A program made the position numbers and the translations under genes. Under the pieces are notes generated by a model that was given only the letters and a program-made list of their open reading frames with translations, did no database searches and was not told the DNA's origin. From Sulfitobacter sp. S223 (GTDB taxonomy: Bacteria > Pseudomonadota > Alphaproteobacteria > Rhodobacterales > Rhodobacteraceae): a DNA stretch of 64,000 nucleotides. Below are positions 1-9,794 of this stretch, piece by piece (the stretch's first letter is position 1; each line of letters opens with the position of its first letter). The stretch lies in NCBI RefSeq assembly GCF_025143825.1, contig NZ_CP083560.1:2790001-2854000 (forward strand). The letters run 5' to 3'.

Positions 1-47
1 TATGTTTCATACTGACTAATATAGGTGAGGGGTGACGGGAAACCAAA

Positions 48-1073
48 TTACAGATCAATGTCGATCGTAACCGGGAAATGGTCCGACGCCGTCACCAGCG
101 CGTCACGCAACTCGGGATTGGCCCAGCAATCAGGATCATCCAGCGGGTGCCAGATGCGCCAGACTGGTTCTCGGGCACGCAATTGCGGACAAACCATGAC
201 GTAGTCAAGCAGGGCCTGCAAAAACCGCTTTTCCGGTCGGATCCAGAAACGCGACGTGGTTGGCATTGCCCCCAGTCGCTGGCCCAGCGCACGCGCCGCA
301 TGCGGATCAAAAAGCGGATGAACACCGTGAGTATCAAGAATGATCTCAACCGAAGATCGGCCGAACAGGTTCTCAAAGGCATCCAACCCGGGGCCATCAT
401 TGAGATCACCCAACAACATCAGCGGCACGCCGTCTGACAGATGGTTTTCAATGCGTGTCCTCAGCCAGATCGCTTGGGCAAGTTGCTTGCGCCGGTTGGA
501 AATGGCGATCTGCATGACCTCGGAATCATCATTTGCGCCATGCGGAGCTTTGGATTTCAGATGTGCACCGATCATCCGAAAGGCAAAGCCCCCTACCGTT
601 TCCACAGCCAGCTCCAACGGCGGCTTTGAAAACACGACGCGGTCTTCCGAAGCATCGATATCCAGATCGATCCGCAACACCCCGTCAAAGCGCGGCGCCC
701 CGCGTGCGCCCTTTGCACCGGTCATATCCCCTTGCGGGTCATGGGTCACTTTCAGCACATCGGGATCATAGAGCAGTGCGATTTCTTGTTGGGTATCATT
801 CACAAAACCCATCACCGCAGACCTTGCACGCAACCCGGCAAAATCCGCAAACCGTTCAAGCGCAGCAACCGCATCGCGTTTTGAACCGGCATCAGGTGCC
901 TCGATCACCATAATGGCATCCGCGTCGAGCGCTGTGAAAACATGGGCCAATGCCTGCGTCTGCTGTGCGCGTGTTACCTGCCAGCGCGCCGACCATCCAT
1001 CATCATTGTAAAGCCTGTCCTTCCGGTCAAAAAGGCTCGCGAACCATTCGACATTATAGGTGGCAATCCGCAT
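48..1073 (-). CDS. Endonuclease/exonuclease/phosphatase family protein
   Basis: A 341-residue protein of the EEP fold (DNase I/Mg-dependent endonuclease-phosphatase superfamily). Visible motifs are NVEW at residues 7-10, the metal-binding Glu in VIEAPD near 58, His171, GDLND at 222-226 and a C-terminal SDHFPV, which together supply the expected metal ligands and catalytic His. No signal peptide is seen, so it is probably cytoplasmic. The substrate (nucleic acid, phospholipid or other phosphoester) cannot be read from the sequence. The reading frame is open further upstream, but the ATG chosen gives the family's usual N-terminal strand and forms a TAATG overlap with the DnaJ-like gene in front of it, so the two are probably translationally coupled. 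Confidence 0.88.
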   Translation of the reverse strand: MRIATYNVEWFASLFDRKDRLYNDDGWSARWQVTRAQQTQALAHVFTALDADAIMVIEAPDAGSKRDAVAALERFADFAGLRARSAVMGFVNDTQQEIALLYDPDVLKVTHDPQGDMTGAKGARGAPRFDGVLRIDLDIDASEDRVVFSKPPLELAVETVGGFAFRMIGAHLKSKAPHGANDDSEVMQIAISNRRKQLAQAIWLRTRIENHLSDGVPLMLLGDLNDGPGLDAFENLFGRSSVEIILDTHGVHPLFDPHAARALGQRLGAMPTTSRFWIRPEKRFLQALLDYVMVCPQLRAREPVWRIWHPLDDPDCWANPELRDALVTASDHFPVTIDIDL

Positions 1074-1753
1074 TACGCCGCCTTGCCCGACAAGGTTTCC
1101 CAAGCGCGGTTGATGTCGATCATGCGCTTTTCTGCCATTTTGATCGCTTCTTCGGGCAGCCCGCGTGCGGTCAGCGCATCGGGATGGTTGGCGCGGACAA
1201 GCTTGCTCCAAGCTGCGCGCGCTTCTTCAAGTGTCGCGTTGGGCGAGATGCCCAAAACGCTATGCGGTAAGGGTGAGCTGTTGGGCACAAAGCGTGCGCG
1301 CAGTGTCTCGAAGCTGCCTTCGGGAAGGGCAAATATCTTGGCCACTTCCTCCAGAAACGCGTTTTCGTTTGGATGATAAATGCCATCGGCCATCGCAATA
1401 TGGAACAGACCTTCCATCAGATCACATAGGATGCTCGCATCCTCGCTGAACATACCCTTAATCCGGCGCGCATAATCGTCAAAGCCCGCCACGTCGGTGC
1501 GCGCAAGATTAAAGACCCGTGCAGCGCCCTGCGCATCCGCATCCCCGATCTGAAAAACCTCGCGGAAGGCGGTGACTTCATCGCGCGTCACCTGGCCATC
1601 GGCCTTTGCCATCTTGGCACCCAAGGCGATCACCGCGATTGTGAAAGCGACAGAGCGCTCTGGAGGCGTACGCAGACGGTCAAAAACAGTCGACAACCCC
1701 TCACCAGAGGTGAGCGCGGAAATTGCTTCAGAAATGCGGCTCCAGATCGACAT
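1073..1753 (-). CDS. TerB-DnaJ (DjlA-like) co-chaperone
   Basis: 226 residues. The first two thirds are a TerB-like helical domain (about 35-150) with two acidic ADG-containing loops at 51 and 122, and the last 65 residues are a J domain with the HPD motif at 190-192 that stimulates DnaK ATPase. This order is that of DjlA, but the N-terminal membrane anchor of Enterobacterial DjlA is missing, as is common in alphaproteobacterial versions. Likely role: a soluble J-protein directing DnaK to particular clients. It overlaps the downstream EEP gene by one base. Functional client unknown. Confidence 0.85.
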   Translation of the reverse strand: MSIWSRISEAISALTSGEGLSTVFDRLRTPPERSVAFTIAVIALGAKMAKADGQVTRDEVTAFREVFQIGDADAQGAARVFNLARTDVAGFDDYARRIKGMFSEDASILCDLMEGLFHIAMADGIYHPNENAFLEEVAKIFALPEGSFETLRARFVPNSSPLPHSVLGISPNATLEEARAAWSKLVRANHPDALTARGLPEEAIKMAEKRMIDINRAWETLSGKAA

Positions 1754-1783
1754 GGTTTATCCTAACGCGCACGGCTCCTGTTG

Positions 1784-2266
1784 TCAGGGCGCCTCGATAG
1801 GTTTGCTCATCAAAATGAGATCAAGCCAGCGCCCGTTCTTGCGCCCTACCTGAGACAATTGACCGGCCATTGCAAACCCCAATCGCTGGTGAAAGGCGAT
1901 GGCGGACGGATTTTCGCCACTGATGCCACCGATCATGACATGCAAACCTTGGCGCTTTGCCTGCGTCATTGCAGCATCCATTAATGCGCGGCCCACACCC
2001 TGCCGTGGTTCGGCAGTAATGATTGTATGCTCGGCAGTTTGGGCATAGCCCGGTCCAGACCGAAAAGGTCCCCATGTTACAAACCCCGCAATTCTGCCCT
2101 GAACCTCAGCCACCAAAAATGCATCTTGGCGGTCTGCGCGGAGGGCGTTCAGGTCGGCCTTTGTCTTTTCAAGCGTTGTGAAAGTTGCGGTGGTGTCCCG
2201 GATCATGGCGTTCCACAGATCCATGATCTGTGGCATGTCATCCTCGGACACCGCACGGATCAGCAT
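1784..2266 (-). CDS. GNAT family N-acetyltransferase (phosphinothricin acetyltransferase-like)
   Basis: 160 residues with the full GNAT fold. The acetyl-CoA binding region is the RQGVGRALM segment around 88-96, and the C-terminal FHQRLGF motif is typical of the PAT/MddA subgroup, which acetylates phosphinothricin or methionine sulfoximine-like amino acids. Actual substrate is an inference. The start lies 7 bp inside the upstream VOC gene, so it ends the mutase operon as a co-translated gene. Nothing in it links it chemically to propionate metabolism. Confidence 0.85.
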   Translation of the reverse strand: MLIRAVSEDDMPQIMDLWNAMIRDTTATFTTLEKTKADLNALRADRQDAFLVAEVQGRIAGFVTWGPFRSGPGYAQTAEHTIITAEPRQGVGRALMDAAMTQAKRQGLHVMIGGISGENPSAIAFHQRLGFAMAGQLSQVGRKNGRWLDLILMSKPIEAP

Positions 2267-2874
2267 AGTGTCGCGGGTCCGGTCGGTGTGGTGAATTCAG
2301 CACGCAGTTGCACCGCGCCATCCTCGAACGCGATGCGTGTATCCGTGAGTATCGGCCCGAGAAGCTTCGCAAGTGACGCTGCCTCAGGATGACGGATGGT
2401 CAACGTTTCAATACCGCAGCCTTGCTGGATCAAACGCGGGGCCGGATGGGCATCCCCCACCCACTGGATCAAAGCAGGCGCGCAATTGTCGAACGGAAGC
2501 ACCCCGTTTGCGGGGACGGCCATACGCCAGCGCAGATCGCCACGTTGCAAATCTACGGGCTTGCCGAATCCTTCGGGCAATTGCGCAAGCGTGGCATCCA
2601 GATCGTCGCAGCGGCAGATCCAGTTGGTCAGGCGTGGCGCACCTTTAAAGCGGTCCAGATCAAACCATCGCGGGCGGTCGGGCGTCGGCGCCTGCGGATT
2701 GACTGCAATCGCTTCTAGATAAAGCCCGTCTTCCAAACCCAGCAACCGATTATGCGTATGAAAGACCGCATGCTTGCCCCCCGCCTGCAAAGGCACGCCC
2801 AAAGCGGCCTCTACGTGATCTGTTGCAGCGGCAAGAGTTTCTCCTGCCACTGCAATATGGTCAAATGCGATCAT
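2260..2874 (-). CDS. VOC superfamily (Glyoxalase_3-like) protein
   Basis: 204 residues. The N-terminus (FDHIAVAG) and [10 protein letters not shown] near residue 53 match the glyoxalase-like PF13468 pattern: a His and a Glu that usually bind a divalent metal. It overlaps the mutase gene by 4 bp and the acetyltransferase gene by 7 bp, so it is in the mutase operon. Methylmalonyl-CoA epimerase is also a VOC protein, but that enzyme is about 135 residues with a different motif set; this one is longer and I do not assign it. The substrate is unknown. Confidence 0.8.
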   Translation of the reverse strand: MIAFDHIAVAGETLAAATDHVEAALGVPLQAGGKHAVFHTHNRLLGLEDGLYLEAIAVNPQAPTPDRPRWFDLDRFKGAPRLTNWICRCDDLDATLAQLPEGFGKPVDLQRGDLRWRMAVPANGVLPFDNCAPALIQWVGDAHPAPRLIQQGCGIETLTIRHPEAASLAKLLGPILTDTRIAFEDGAVQLRAEFTTPTGPATLC

Positions 2875-5015
2875 CCGCGCGCTTCGCGGATCAGCTTCAG
2901 GATATCCTGCGCCGCATTCGGGATATTGGTGCCCGGTCCGAAGATCGCCTTTACCCCGGCGTCGTACAGGAACTGATAATCCTGCTGCGGGATAACACCA
3001 CCGCAGATAACCAGAATATCCTCTGCGCCAGCCTCTTTCAGCGCTTTGACAAGCTGGGGAGCCAACGTTTTATGCCCCGCAGCCTGAGAGCTGATACCGA
3101 TCACGTGCACGTCGTTGTCCACGGCGTCCTGTGCCGCTTCGGCGGGTGTCTGGAACAGCGGGCCTACGTCCACGTCGAACCCGATATCGGCAAAGGCCGT
3201 GGCGATCACTTTTGCGCCACGGTCATGCCCGTCCTGACCCATTTTGACGACCAGCATACGCGGACGGCGGCCTTCGGCTTCGGCGAAGTCTTCTACCGAT
3301 TTCTGGATCGCAGCAAAGCCTTCATCACCTTCATAGGCAGCCCCATACACGCCAGCCAGCGTTTTAACTTCGGCGCGGTGGCGACCAAATTCATCTTCCA
3401 TTGCCATGCTGATTTCTCCCACGGTGGCACGGGTACGCGCCGCTTCTACGGCTGCTTCCAGCAGGTTCCCGCCTTCTTTGGCGCGGCGTGACAGTTCCGA
3501 CAGTGCGGCCGTGCAGGCCGCTTCGTCGCGGCTGGCCCTGATCGCTTTCAGACGTTTGATCTGGCTGTCGCGCACGGCGACGTTGTCCACATCCAAAATG
3601 TCGATCGCGTCTTCTTTGTCGCGGCGGTATTTGTTCACCCCGACGATCACATCAGTGCCACGGTCCTGTCCGGCCTGCCGCTGTGCCGCGGCTTCCTCAA
3701 TCCGGAGCTTTGGCATACCCGAGGCAACAGCCTTGGTCATGCCGCCCAGCTCTTCTACCTCTTCGATCAGCTTCCATGCCGCTTCGGCCATATCGTGCGT
3801 CAGTTTTTCCACATAGTAAGAGCCAGCCAGCGGATCGACCACGTTGGTCACGCCGGTTTCTTCTTGCAAGATCAACTGGGTATTGCGTGCGATGCGGCTG
3901 GAGTTTTCGGTCGGCAATGCGATTGCTTCGTCCAGAGCGTTTGTGTGCAAGGACTGTGTGCCACCCAGAACTGCCGACATCGCCTCATAGGCGGTGCGGA
4001 TGACGTTGTTGTAGGGGTCCTGTTCCTGCAAACTCACGCCGGATGTCTGGCAATGGGTGCGCAGCATGGATGATTTCGGGTTCTGCGGTTTGAACTCTTC
4101 CATGATGCGCGACCACAGCAGGCGCGCCGCCCGCAGCTTTGCCGCTTCCATGAAGAAGTTCATGCCGATGCAGAAGAAAAAGCTCAGGCGTGGCGCAAAT
4201 TTATCCACGTCCATGCCTGCCGCAATCGCCGTGCGCACATACTCACGCCCATCGGCCAGCGTGAACGCCAGCTCCTGCACCAGGTTCGCGCCGGCCTCTT
4301 GCATGTGGTAGCCGGAAATCGAGATCGAGTTAAACTTCGGCATCTCGTTGGCAGTGTATTCAATGATATCCGCGATGATCTTCATCGAAGGCTCTGGCGG
4401 GTAGATGTAGGTGTTCCGAACCATGAATTCTTTGAGGATGTCATTCTGGATGGTGCCGGACAGCACCGCACGGGAATGGCCCTGCTCTTCCCCTGCGACA
4501 ATAAAGTTCGCAAGGATCGGGATCACCGCGCCGTTCATCGTCATCGATACCGACACTTTATCAAGCGGGATACCGTCAAAAAGGATTTTCATATCCTCGA
4601 CACTGTCGATCGCCACGCCCGCCTTGCCCACATCACCTTCAACGCGGGGATGGTCGCTATCATATCCGCGGTGGGTGGCCAGATCGAACGCGACCGAAAC
4701 ACCTTGCTGGCCCGCCGCCAAGGCACGGCGGTAGAATGCGTTCGATTCCTCAGCGGTAGAGAACCCCGCATACTGGCGGATCGTCCAAGGGCGGCCTGCA
4801 TACATCGTGGCCTTAACGCCGCGTGTGTAGGGCCCCTGCCCCGGAATGCCACCCAGATGCGGCACATCTTCCAGATCTTCGGCCGTATAAAGCGGAGAGA
4901 CGTCAATGCCTTCCAGCGTTTTCCACGTCAGGTCCTCAACTGGACGGCCGCGCAGCTCTGCTTCAGCCAGTTTGCGCCAGTCGTCCTTGGAAGCTTGGGT
5001 CGGTTTGTTGGTCAT
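2871..5015 (-). CDS. scpA: Methylmalonyl-CoA mutase
   Basis: 714 residues, the length of single-chain (homodimer type) adenosylcobalamin-dependent mutases. It interconverts (R)-methylmalonyl-CoA and succinyl-CoA, the last step in feeding propionyl-CoA into the TCA cycle. The N-terminal TIM-barrel half contains the [16 protein letters not shown] active-site segment near residue 90 and the YHMQEAG segment around 240; the C-terminal B12 domain has the DGHDRG base-off motif at about 595-600 followed by the SSQAAGH and CGGVIP segments. Its start lies 53 bp inside the upstream sulfotransferase-like gene, so translation of the two is linked. Also called mcm or bhbA. Confidence 0.97.
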   Translation of the reverse strand: MTNKPTQASKDDWRKLAEAELRGRPVEDLTWKTLEGIDVSPLYTAEDLEDVPHLGGIPGQGPYTRGVKATMYAGRPWTIRQYAGFSTAEESNAFYRRALAAGQQGVSVAFDLATHRGYDSDHPRVEGDVGKAGVAIDSVEDMKILFDGIPLDKVSVSMTMNGAVIPILANFIVAGEEQGHSRAVLSGTIQNDILKEFMVRNTYIYPPEPSMKIIADIIEYTANEMPKFNSISISGYHMQEAGANLVQELAFTLADGREYVRTAIAAGMDVDKFAPRLSFFFCIGMNFFMEAAKLRAARLLWSRIMEEFKPQNPKSSMLRTHCQTSGVSLQEQDPYNNVIRTAYEAMSAVLGGTQSLHTNALDEAIALPTENSSRIARNTQLILQEETGVTNVVDPLAGSYYVEKLTHDMAEAAWKLIEEVEELGGMTKAVASGMPKLRIEEAAAQRQAGQDRGTDVIVGVNKYRRDKEDAIDILDVDNVAVRDSQIKRLKAIRASRDEAACTAALSELSRRAKEGGNLLEAAVEAARTRATVGEISMAMEDEFGRHRAEVKTLAGVYGAAYEGDEGFAAIQKSVEDFAEAEGRRPRMLVVKMGQDGHDRGAKVIATAFADIGFDVDVGPLFQTPAEAAQDAVDNDVHVIGISSQAAGHKTLAPQLVKALKEAGAEDILVICGGVIPQQDYQFLYDAGVKAIFGPGTNIPNAAQDILKLIREARG

Positions 5016-5931
5016 GGGACTGTCCTTTTGTCAGTGCCCCCGGTGGCAAGCTAAAGCCTGCTCTTTTGCGGGAGGAATCCTCTGTCAGTGTTGCAAGCCC
5101 GCCCGCGCCAGCGGTGAGCCACATCATATCGTCGGCGTAATTTTCGCGCAGCGCAGCAGCCTGTTCTGCGTTAAACGGGTTCCAGCGACCTTCGCGCAGC
5201 GCCAGGTGCGCGGGCAATTCTGCCAGTAAAGTTCCGTTTTCTGCCATCTTGGTACGCAACTGGGCTACGTTAGGTGAACGGTTGAGCCAGCTTTCCGCAA
5301 ACTGCTTCGGTGCGGGCTTGCCAGTCGCTTCGGCAAGCATTTGGTCAGCTTGTCCGGCAAATTGTTCAAATGGCAAAACCTTGATCTCTGCCTCTGGCAA
5401 GGCGCAGGCCATATCGGTGATGACGTCACGCCAGCTGCGTGAATTCGCTGCCAGCATACCGATCCGCGCGGCATCCGGCATGACATGACCACGCCCGACA
5501 CCATAGGCTGCAACGGACGACCACCACAAATCCTGTGCCCGAATACTCATTATCACTCGGCTGATCCGACCTTCGAACGCGGCGTCCAAGCGGGCCAACC
5601 GCTCCCCTATCGCGGGATAAAGCGATCCGGCGCGCAGACACGCGCGTGGGGCGCCGATCATATTTTCTTCGCTGACCAACAAACGCTCTGCACCGACACG
5701 TTTGGCCTGTGCGGCATGCAGACGCACCCGCCCCATGGCGCGGCGTTGCAGATCACGTCCATTCAGCATGCGGGGCTGGGCGAACAGCCCGTCAAACATT
5801 CCCTTACGCAGCATATGGGGCTCCCACAACGCTGTGCCTTCAGCGGCAAGCCGCGCGCGATTACCCCGCAGATAGTGCTGAAAACTAGTCGAGCCAGTGC
5901 GGTGGGCCCCTACATGAAGAATGATGTCCAT
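4963..5931 (-). CDS. Sulfotransferase-like P-loop protein of the mutase operon
   Basis: 322 residues. The N-terminal [13 protein letters not shown] segment (residues 6-18) resembles the 5'-PSB/P-loop of PAPS-dependent sulfotransferases, and RVIMSIR further in resembles the 3'-phosphate strand, but overall similarity to characterised sulfotransferases looks weak. I chose the ATG just before the P-loop; the frame stays open 69 nt upstream. The 3' end runs 53 bp into the mutase gene in another frame, an unusually long overlap. Role in propionate metabolism is unknown; annotation as sulfotransferase is a family-level guess. Confidence 0.72.
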   Translation of the reverse strand: MDIILHVGAHRTGSTSFQHYLRGNRARLAAEGTALWEPHMLRKGMFDGLFAQPRMLNGRDLQRRAMGRVRLHAAQAKRVGAERLLVSEENMIGAPRACLRAGSLYPAIGERLARLDAAFEGRISRVIMSIRAQDLWWSSVAAYGVGRGHVMPDAARIGMLAANSRSWRDVITDMACALPEAEIKVLPFEQFAGQADQMLAEATGKPAPKQFAESWLNRSPNVAQLRTKMAENGTLLAELPAHLALREGRWNPFNAEQAAALRENYADDMMWLTAGAGGLATLTEDSSRKRAGFSLPPGALTKGQSHDQQTDPSFQGRLAQTG

Positions 5932-6099
5932 AAGCCGTTTGATGCCTCTGCGCCATGGGGCTGCACCGGGCAGCCGTGAAAAGGAAACTGCAGCAGTCAT
6001 GCGACACTATCCCTTGCGGCAAGCTTAATGGTAAAAATGGCGCGAACCACATTCGCAATCGCGTCACTAACACCTATATATACCCCAGAGGGAGAGCTT

Positions 6100-6552
6100 A
6101 TGAAATCGTTGTTAGGCGCTGTTATTATGGGAATATTTGCAGGTAGCGGACAGGCACAGACCCTGTTCAGCCCCCACCTTCCGCTCATCATTCGAGAGGC
6201 GAGTGATACGGATTTGAGCGAATTTAAGTGGAAATATCGCCCCGTAATCGTCTTCGCCGACAGCGTGGACGACCCAGCCTTCATCGAACAGATGGAGCTG
6301 ATCGTTAAAGGGGCCGAGGAACTGACAGAGCGTGATGTGGTCGTAATCATCGATACCGATCCTGACGCGCGTAGTGCGATCAGACTGCGGATGCGCCCAC
6401 GTGGTTTCATGCTAACGCTGCTCGGCAAAGACGGCGGTGTAAAGCTGCGCAAACCGTTCCCGTGGGATGTCCGAGAAATCACCCGCAGCATCGACAAGAT
6501 GCCCATGCGCCAGCGTGAAATCCGCGAAGCAAAAGAAGCGCCCGAAGGCTGA
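6100..6552 (+). CDS. DUF4174 domain periplasmic protein
   Basis: 150 residues starting with a signal peptide (hydrophobic stretch followed by GSGQAQ, a plausible signal peptidase site near residue 20). The rest has the DUF4174 look: KYRPVIVFAD near 45, then FIEQMELI and VVVIIDTDP, a thioredoxin-like alpha/beta pattern without a CxxC pair. A GGGAGAG ribosome binding site sits just in front of the ATG, which decides the start over an in-frame codon 72 nt upstream. It is transcribed against the flanking pccA and mutase-operon genes. Function unknown. Confidence 0.8.
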   Translation: MKSLLGAVIMGIFAGSGQAQTLFSPHLPLIIREASDTDLSEFKWKYRPVIVFADSVDDPAFIEQMELIVKGAEELTERDVVVIIDTDPDARSAIRLRMRPRGFMLTLLGKDGGVKLRKPFPWDVREITRSIDKMPMRQREIREAKEAPEG

Positions 6553-6667
6553 TCAACTGCCGGCAAGTTTCCAAGATGCCCGCACGCAGGATCAAAAGAC
6601 CGTGGTTTCAGCTGACTGAACCCGGTTACCTGCATGATCACAAACGTCACAGCGTCCAGAAGTTTGC

Positions 6668-6687
6668 CCGCGCCCTTCCGGGCGCGG
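6668..6687 (-). terminator. GC-rich hairpin downstream of pccA
   Basis: A perfect 8-bp stem (CCGCGCCC/GGGCGCGG) with a 4-nt loop about 50 nt after the pccA stop. There is no U-run after it on either strand, so it may be a weak or Rho-assisted end, or an mRNA-stabilising 3' structure between pccA and the downstream convergent gene. Confidence 0.45.
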
Positions 6688-6735
6688 CGCATCATAGGAG
6701 CCATCAGCATCTGATCGGCAGGTTGCATCAAAGCC

Positions 6736-8781
6736 TTACTCGAACTCCATGATAACATCGTCAACAGCAAGGCTGTCACCAGCGCCTGCATTGATTTTGG
6801 TCACCACACCTTTGCGCTCTGCGCGCAGGATATTTTCCATCTTCATCGCTTCAATTGTGCAAAGCGCCTGCCCTTCTTGCACTTCGTCGCCAACGGCCAC
6901 ATCCAGTTTTACCACCAGACCAGGCATTGGGCAGAGAAGCAGTTTGGATGTGTCTGGCGGAACTTTGACAGGCATCATACGCGCCATTTCGGCCTGCAGC
7001 GGGGTGCGCACATGGACCTTGATGTCTGCGCCACGGGTGCGAATACGGAAGCCGCCGGAAATCTTGCCGACTTTAAGGACCAAAGGCGCATCCGCCACTG
7101 TCATCGTGGCAAGCTGGTCACCCGGCGTCCACGCGCCCGCGACACGAAGCGCTGCGCCATCTTCGAACGTGACCGTGGCCCCGTCATGGTCCGCATCAAT
7201 GGTTACGTCAAAGCTGTGATCTTGTAGGGCAACATTCCAATCTGATCCGACTTTGCGTTCGTGGTTATCCATCCGTCCCGAAACGCGCGCGCGGCGGATT
7301 TCGGCAACACGGTGCATCGCGGCGGTCGCAGCCGCAATACGTCGAAGCTCACCTTCAGCAAGTGTCACACCTTCGAAGCCATCGGGATATTCTTCTTCAA
7401 TGAAAGCTGTTGTCATGTCACCGGAAACGAATTTCGGGTGGTCCATCACTGCGCTGAGGAAAGGCAGGTTGTGGCCAATCCCTTCTACTTCGAAACTATC
7501 AAGCGCGACACGCATACGCTCAATGGCCTCGCCACGCGTCGGTGCCCATGTGCAAAGCTTGGCGATCATGGGGTCATAGTACATGCTGATTTCACCGCCT
7601 TCATAGACGCCGGTATCATTGCGCACGGCCGTTTCACCTGCGGGCGCATCATCCTGCCATTTGCCGTTATCCAGCAGCGGGCCAGCGGCAATCTCTGCTG
7701 GCGGGCGATAGCGGGTCAGGCGACCGATGGACGGCAGAAAGCCACGATACGGGTCTTCGGCGTACAGACGGTTTTCGATGGCCCAACCGTTGATCTGCAC
7801 GTCTTCCTGTTTGATTGTCAGCGCTTCGCCGTTGGCAACGCGGATCATCTGTTCCACCAGATCAACGCCGGTGATCAGCTCTGTCACAGGGTGCTCCACC
7901 TGAAGGCGCGTGTTCATCTCAAGGAAGTAAAAATTCTTGTCGCCGTCCACGATAAACTCAACCGTGCCGGCGCTGGTGTAGCCCACCGCTTGTGCCAGCG
8001 CGACAGACTGTTCGCCCATCGCTTTACGCGTCGCTTCGTCAAGGAACGGGCTTGGCGCTTCTTCGACAACTTTCTGGTTACGGCGCTGGATCGAACATTC
8101 ACGTTCGTTCAGGTAAATGCCGTTGCCATGCGCGTCGCAAAGCACCTGAATTTCGATGTGGCGCGGTTGGGTGACGAACTTTTCGATAAAGATACGGTCA
8201 TCGCCGAATGAATTCGCCGCTTCGTTCTTGGAAGACTGAAAACCTTCACGGGCCTCTTCGTCGTTCCACGCGATCCGCATGCCTTTACCGCCACCGCCGG
8301 CAGAAGCCTTGAGCATGACCGGATAGCCGACCTCATTCGAGATTTTCACAGCCTCATCCGCGTCCGCGATCAGCCCCATGTAGCCCGGAACCGTGCTTAC
8401 CCCTGCTTCTTTGGCGATTTTCTTGGAGGTGATCTTGTCCCCCATCTTTTCAATCGCGCCAACAGGGGGGCCAACAAACGCCACACCGGCCGCGCTAAGC
8501 GCTTCGGCAAATTTGGAGTTTTCGGACAGGAAACCGTAGCCGGGGTGAACAGCCTGCGCGCCAGAGGCCTTCACGGCCTCCATGACTTTATCGATCACGA
8601 TATAGGACTGGTTGGCAGGTGGGGGGCCGATGTGGATCGCCTCATCGGCCATTTGCACATGCAGCGCCTGCTTGTCGGCGTCTGAATAGATCGCAACTGT
8701 CTGGATGCCCATTTTGCGCGCGGTCTTGATGACGCGGCAGGCAATCTCGCCGCGGTTAGCGATCAGGATCTTATTGAACAT
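6736..8781 (-). CDS. pccA: Propionyl-CoA carboxylase alpha subunit (biotin carboxylase/BCCP)
   Basis: 681 residues. Biotin carboxylase domain at about 1-450 with the GGGGKGMR ATP-grasp loop near 165 and the MNTRLQVEHPVTE active-site segment near 290; a middle BT domain that contacts the beta subunit; and a C-terminal biotinyl domain with EAMKMEN, biotin expected on Lys647. With PccB it carboxylates propionyl-CoA to (S)-methylmalonyl-CoA using ATP and bicarbonate. Start ATG is preceded by AAAGGGACAAGC. It lies about 2.5 kb downstream of pccB, separated by small genes, an arrangement I associate with Rhodobacteraceae. Confidence 0.97.
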   Translation of the reverse strand: MFNKILIANRGEIACRVIKTARKMGIQTVAIYSDADKQALHVQMADEAIHIGPPPANQSYIVIDKVMEAVKASGAQAVHPGYGFLSENSKFAEALSAAGVAFVGPPVGAIEKMGDKITSKKIAKEAGVSTVPGYMGLIADADEAVKISNEVGYPVMLKASAGGGGKGMRIAWNDEEAREGFQSSKNEAANSFGDDRIFIEKFVTQPRHIEIQVLCDAHGNGIYLNERECSIQRRNQKVVEEAPSPFLDEATRKAMGEQSVALAQAVGYTSAGTVEFIVDGDKNFYFLEMNTRLQVEHPVTELITGVDLVEQMIRVANGEALTIKQEDVQINGWAIENRLYAEDPYRGFLPSIGRLTRYRPPAEIAAGPLLDNGKWQDDAPAGETAVRNDTGVYEGGEISMYYDPMIAKLCTWAPTRGEAIERMRVALDSFEVEGIGHNLPFLSAVMDHPKFVSGDMTTAFIEEEYPDGFEGVTLAEGELRRIAAATAAMHRVAEIRRARVSGRMDNHERKVGSDWNVALQDHSFDVTIDADHDGATVTFEDGAALRVAGAWTPGDQLATMTVADAPLVLKVGKISGGFRIRTRGADIKVHVRTPLQAEMARMMPVKVPPDTSKLLLCPMPGLVVKLDVAVGDEVQEGQALCTIEAMKMENILRAERKGVVTKINAGAGDSLAVDDVIMEFE

Positions 8782-8822
8782 ATGCTTGTCCCTTTTGGTG
8801 GTGAAAGAGGTTGGTTGAACGA

Positions 8823-8889
8823 CAAAACCCGCGCAGGCTGAATGCCTGAGCGGGTCTCGGTTTGTGTATTGTTACGGGCCGAAGCCCGT
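8823..8889 (-). terminator. Tandem hairpins ending the small lipoprotein gene
   Basis: Two stem-loops follow the stop codon of the next gene on this strand. The first is a 6-bp stem ACGGGC/GCCCGT with a 4-nt loop. The second is a longer stem (ACCCGC plus CAGGC arms) followed directly by TTTTGT, the form of an intrinsic terminator. It lies between that gene and pccA and could reduce read-through into pccA, or pccA may have its own promoter. Confidence 0.6.
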
Positions 8890-8897
8890 TCGTCAGA

Positions 8898-9104
8898 TTA
8901 GTCGCAGTTGACCAGGTCGGTCTGGCAGGCAAGAACGTTTGCCCCTGCACCCAATGCGGCACCTTGCGCGATGCTACCGTTTGTAACAACGGCCGCGCCT
9001 GCACCAATTGCTGCGCCGCCAAGAGCTTGGTCGCCCAAAGATTCCCCACAGGCTGCGAGGCTTGCTGCGGCTGTAAGTGCGAGTACGAATTTCGGAAAGC
9101 CCAT
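8898..9104 (-). CDS. Small glycine-rich (YMGG-like) lipoprotein
   Basis: 68 residues. N-terminal signal with the lipobox LAAC at residues 15-18, then a glycine/alanine-rich segment (GGAAIGAGAAV, GAALGAGAN) of the glycine-zipper kind found in small outer-membrane lipoproteins, ending in a Cys-containing tail. AAGGAA precedes the ATG; an upstream in-frame codon was rejected because it would bury the signal peptide. Located between pccB and pccA. Probable envelope protein; no specific function. Confidence 0.75.
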   Translation of the reverse strand: MGFPKFVLALTAAASLAACGESLGDQALGGAAIGAGAAVVTNGSIAQGAALGAGANVLACQTDLVNCD

Positions 9105-9402
9105 GGCTTGTATTCCTTTTTGATGTTGTTCGCTAACAATACGCGCGGGCGGCTGTTCCGTTCCCGTCCCTGAGCAAAAAACAATCCAAAAAGGACGGGC
9201 AGCGCGGCTGGGGGACATGCCTGCTGCCCGTCAAAAGTGGGGGTTTCGTTTTGAGACGGGAAACGCACAAGGCTACTGCCCTGACGTATCACGCCTGCTA
9301 CCCTGTCCGTAATTTGACCAACTGCCCAGCCCGCAAGATGCACGGCAGGGTTGTCGGCCAAGGTTCGCCTAAATATGGAGTGGCTACGCAAAAACATGCC
9401 GA
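9105..9402. other. Gap without convincing gene
   Basis: About 300 bp between two small minus-strand genes. Open frames exist here but none has a good start, ribosome binding site or recognisable product. It probably holds the promoter and leader of the small glycine-rich lipoprotein gene. Confidence 0.5.
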
Positions 9403-9765
9403 TCACTCTTCCACGATGTGCGGATAGGATTGCTGCGCGGCCTGCAGATCAATGACCAGCATCGCTTCGTAATCAGCAGGATCAAAGGGGTCCGTGGCGG
9501 GAATCACCTCTCGGCCGAAAAGCCATGACAGGCGACCTGCGTCCAGATTTCCACGCTCGAAAGGTTCGGTGCCGAAACTCTCCCAAAGCGCCTTAAAGAA
9601 TGCTTCGTCGGCTCGGCGGTCCGGTGGACGGCGATCCGACCGGCGCTCGCGGCGGGTAAGCTCTGTAGCGCCCTTGGGATTGGCGCGGCGTAGGGTGAAT
9701 TGGTAATCCGTGCCGGGCAAGCGGCCCGGAAATCCACGGTGTTTCAGCATGTAAGCTAGTGCCAT
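9403..9765 (-). CDS. Hypothetical protein of the pcc locus
   Basis: 120 residues, no family recognised. It begins with a short hydrophobic-basic stretch and has a strongly basic middle (RRERRSDRRPPDRR around 39-52), then an acidic C-terminal half ending in EE. No signal peptide or membrane segment. Codon use looks like its neighbours. It lies between two lipoprotein genes in the pccB-pccA interval on the same strand. Could be nucleic-acid binding because of the basic patch, but that is only a guess. Confidence 0.6.
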   Translation of the reverse strand: MALAYMLKHRGFPGRLPGTDYQFTLRRANPKGATELTRRERRSDRRPPDRRADEAFFKALWESFGTEPFERGNLDAGRLSWLFGREVIPATDPFDPADYEAMLVIDLQAAQQSYPHIVEE

Positions 9766-9794
9766 GCTACGCCCTCCGCGCTGAGGGGGCGGGT

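Noticed and set aside
7261..8211. 316-codon plus-strand frame antisense to pccA
   Set aside because: It lies fully opposite a conserved biotin carboxylase gene in GC-rich DNA; the translation resembles no family and has no ribosome binding site.
8771..9406. 211-codon minus-strand frame across the small lipoprotein gene
   Set aside because: It overlaps the lipoprotein gene in another frame and covers its terminator hairpins; no signal, domain or RBS supports it.
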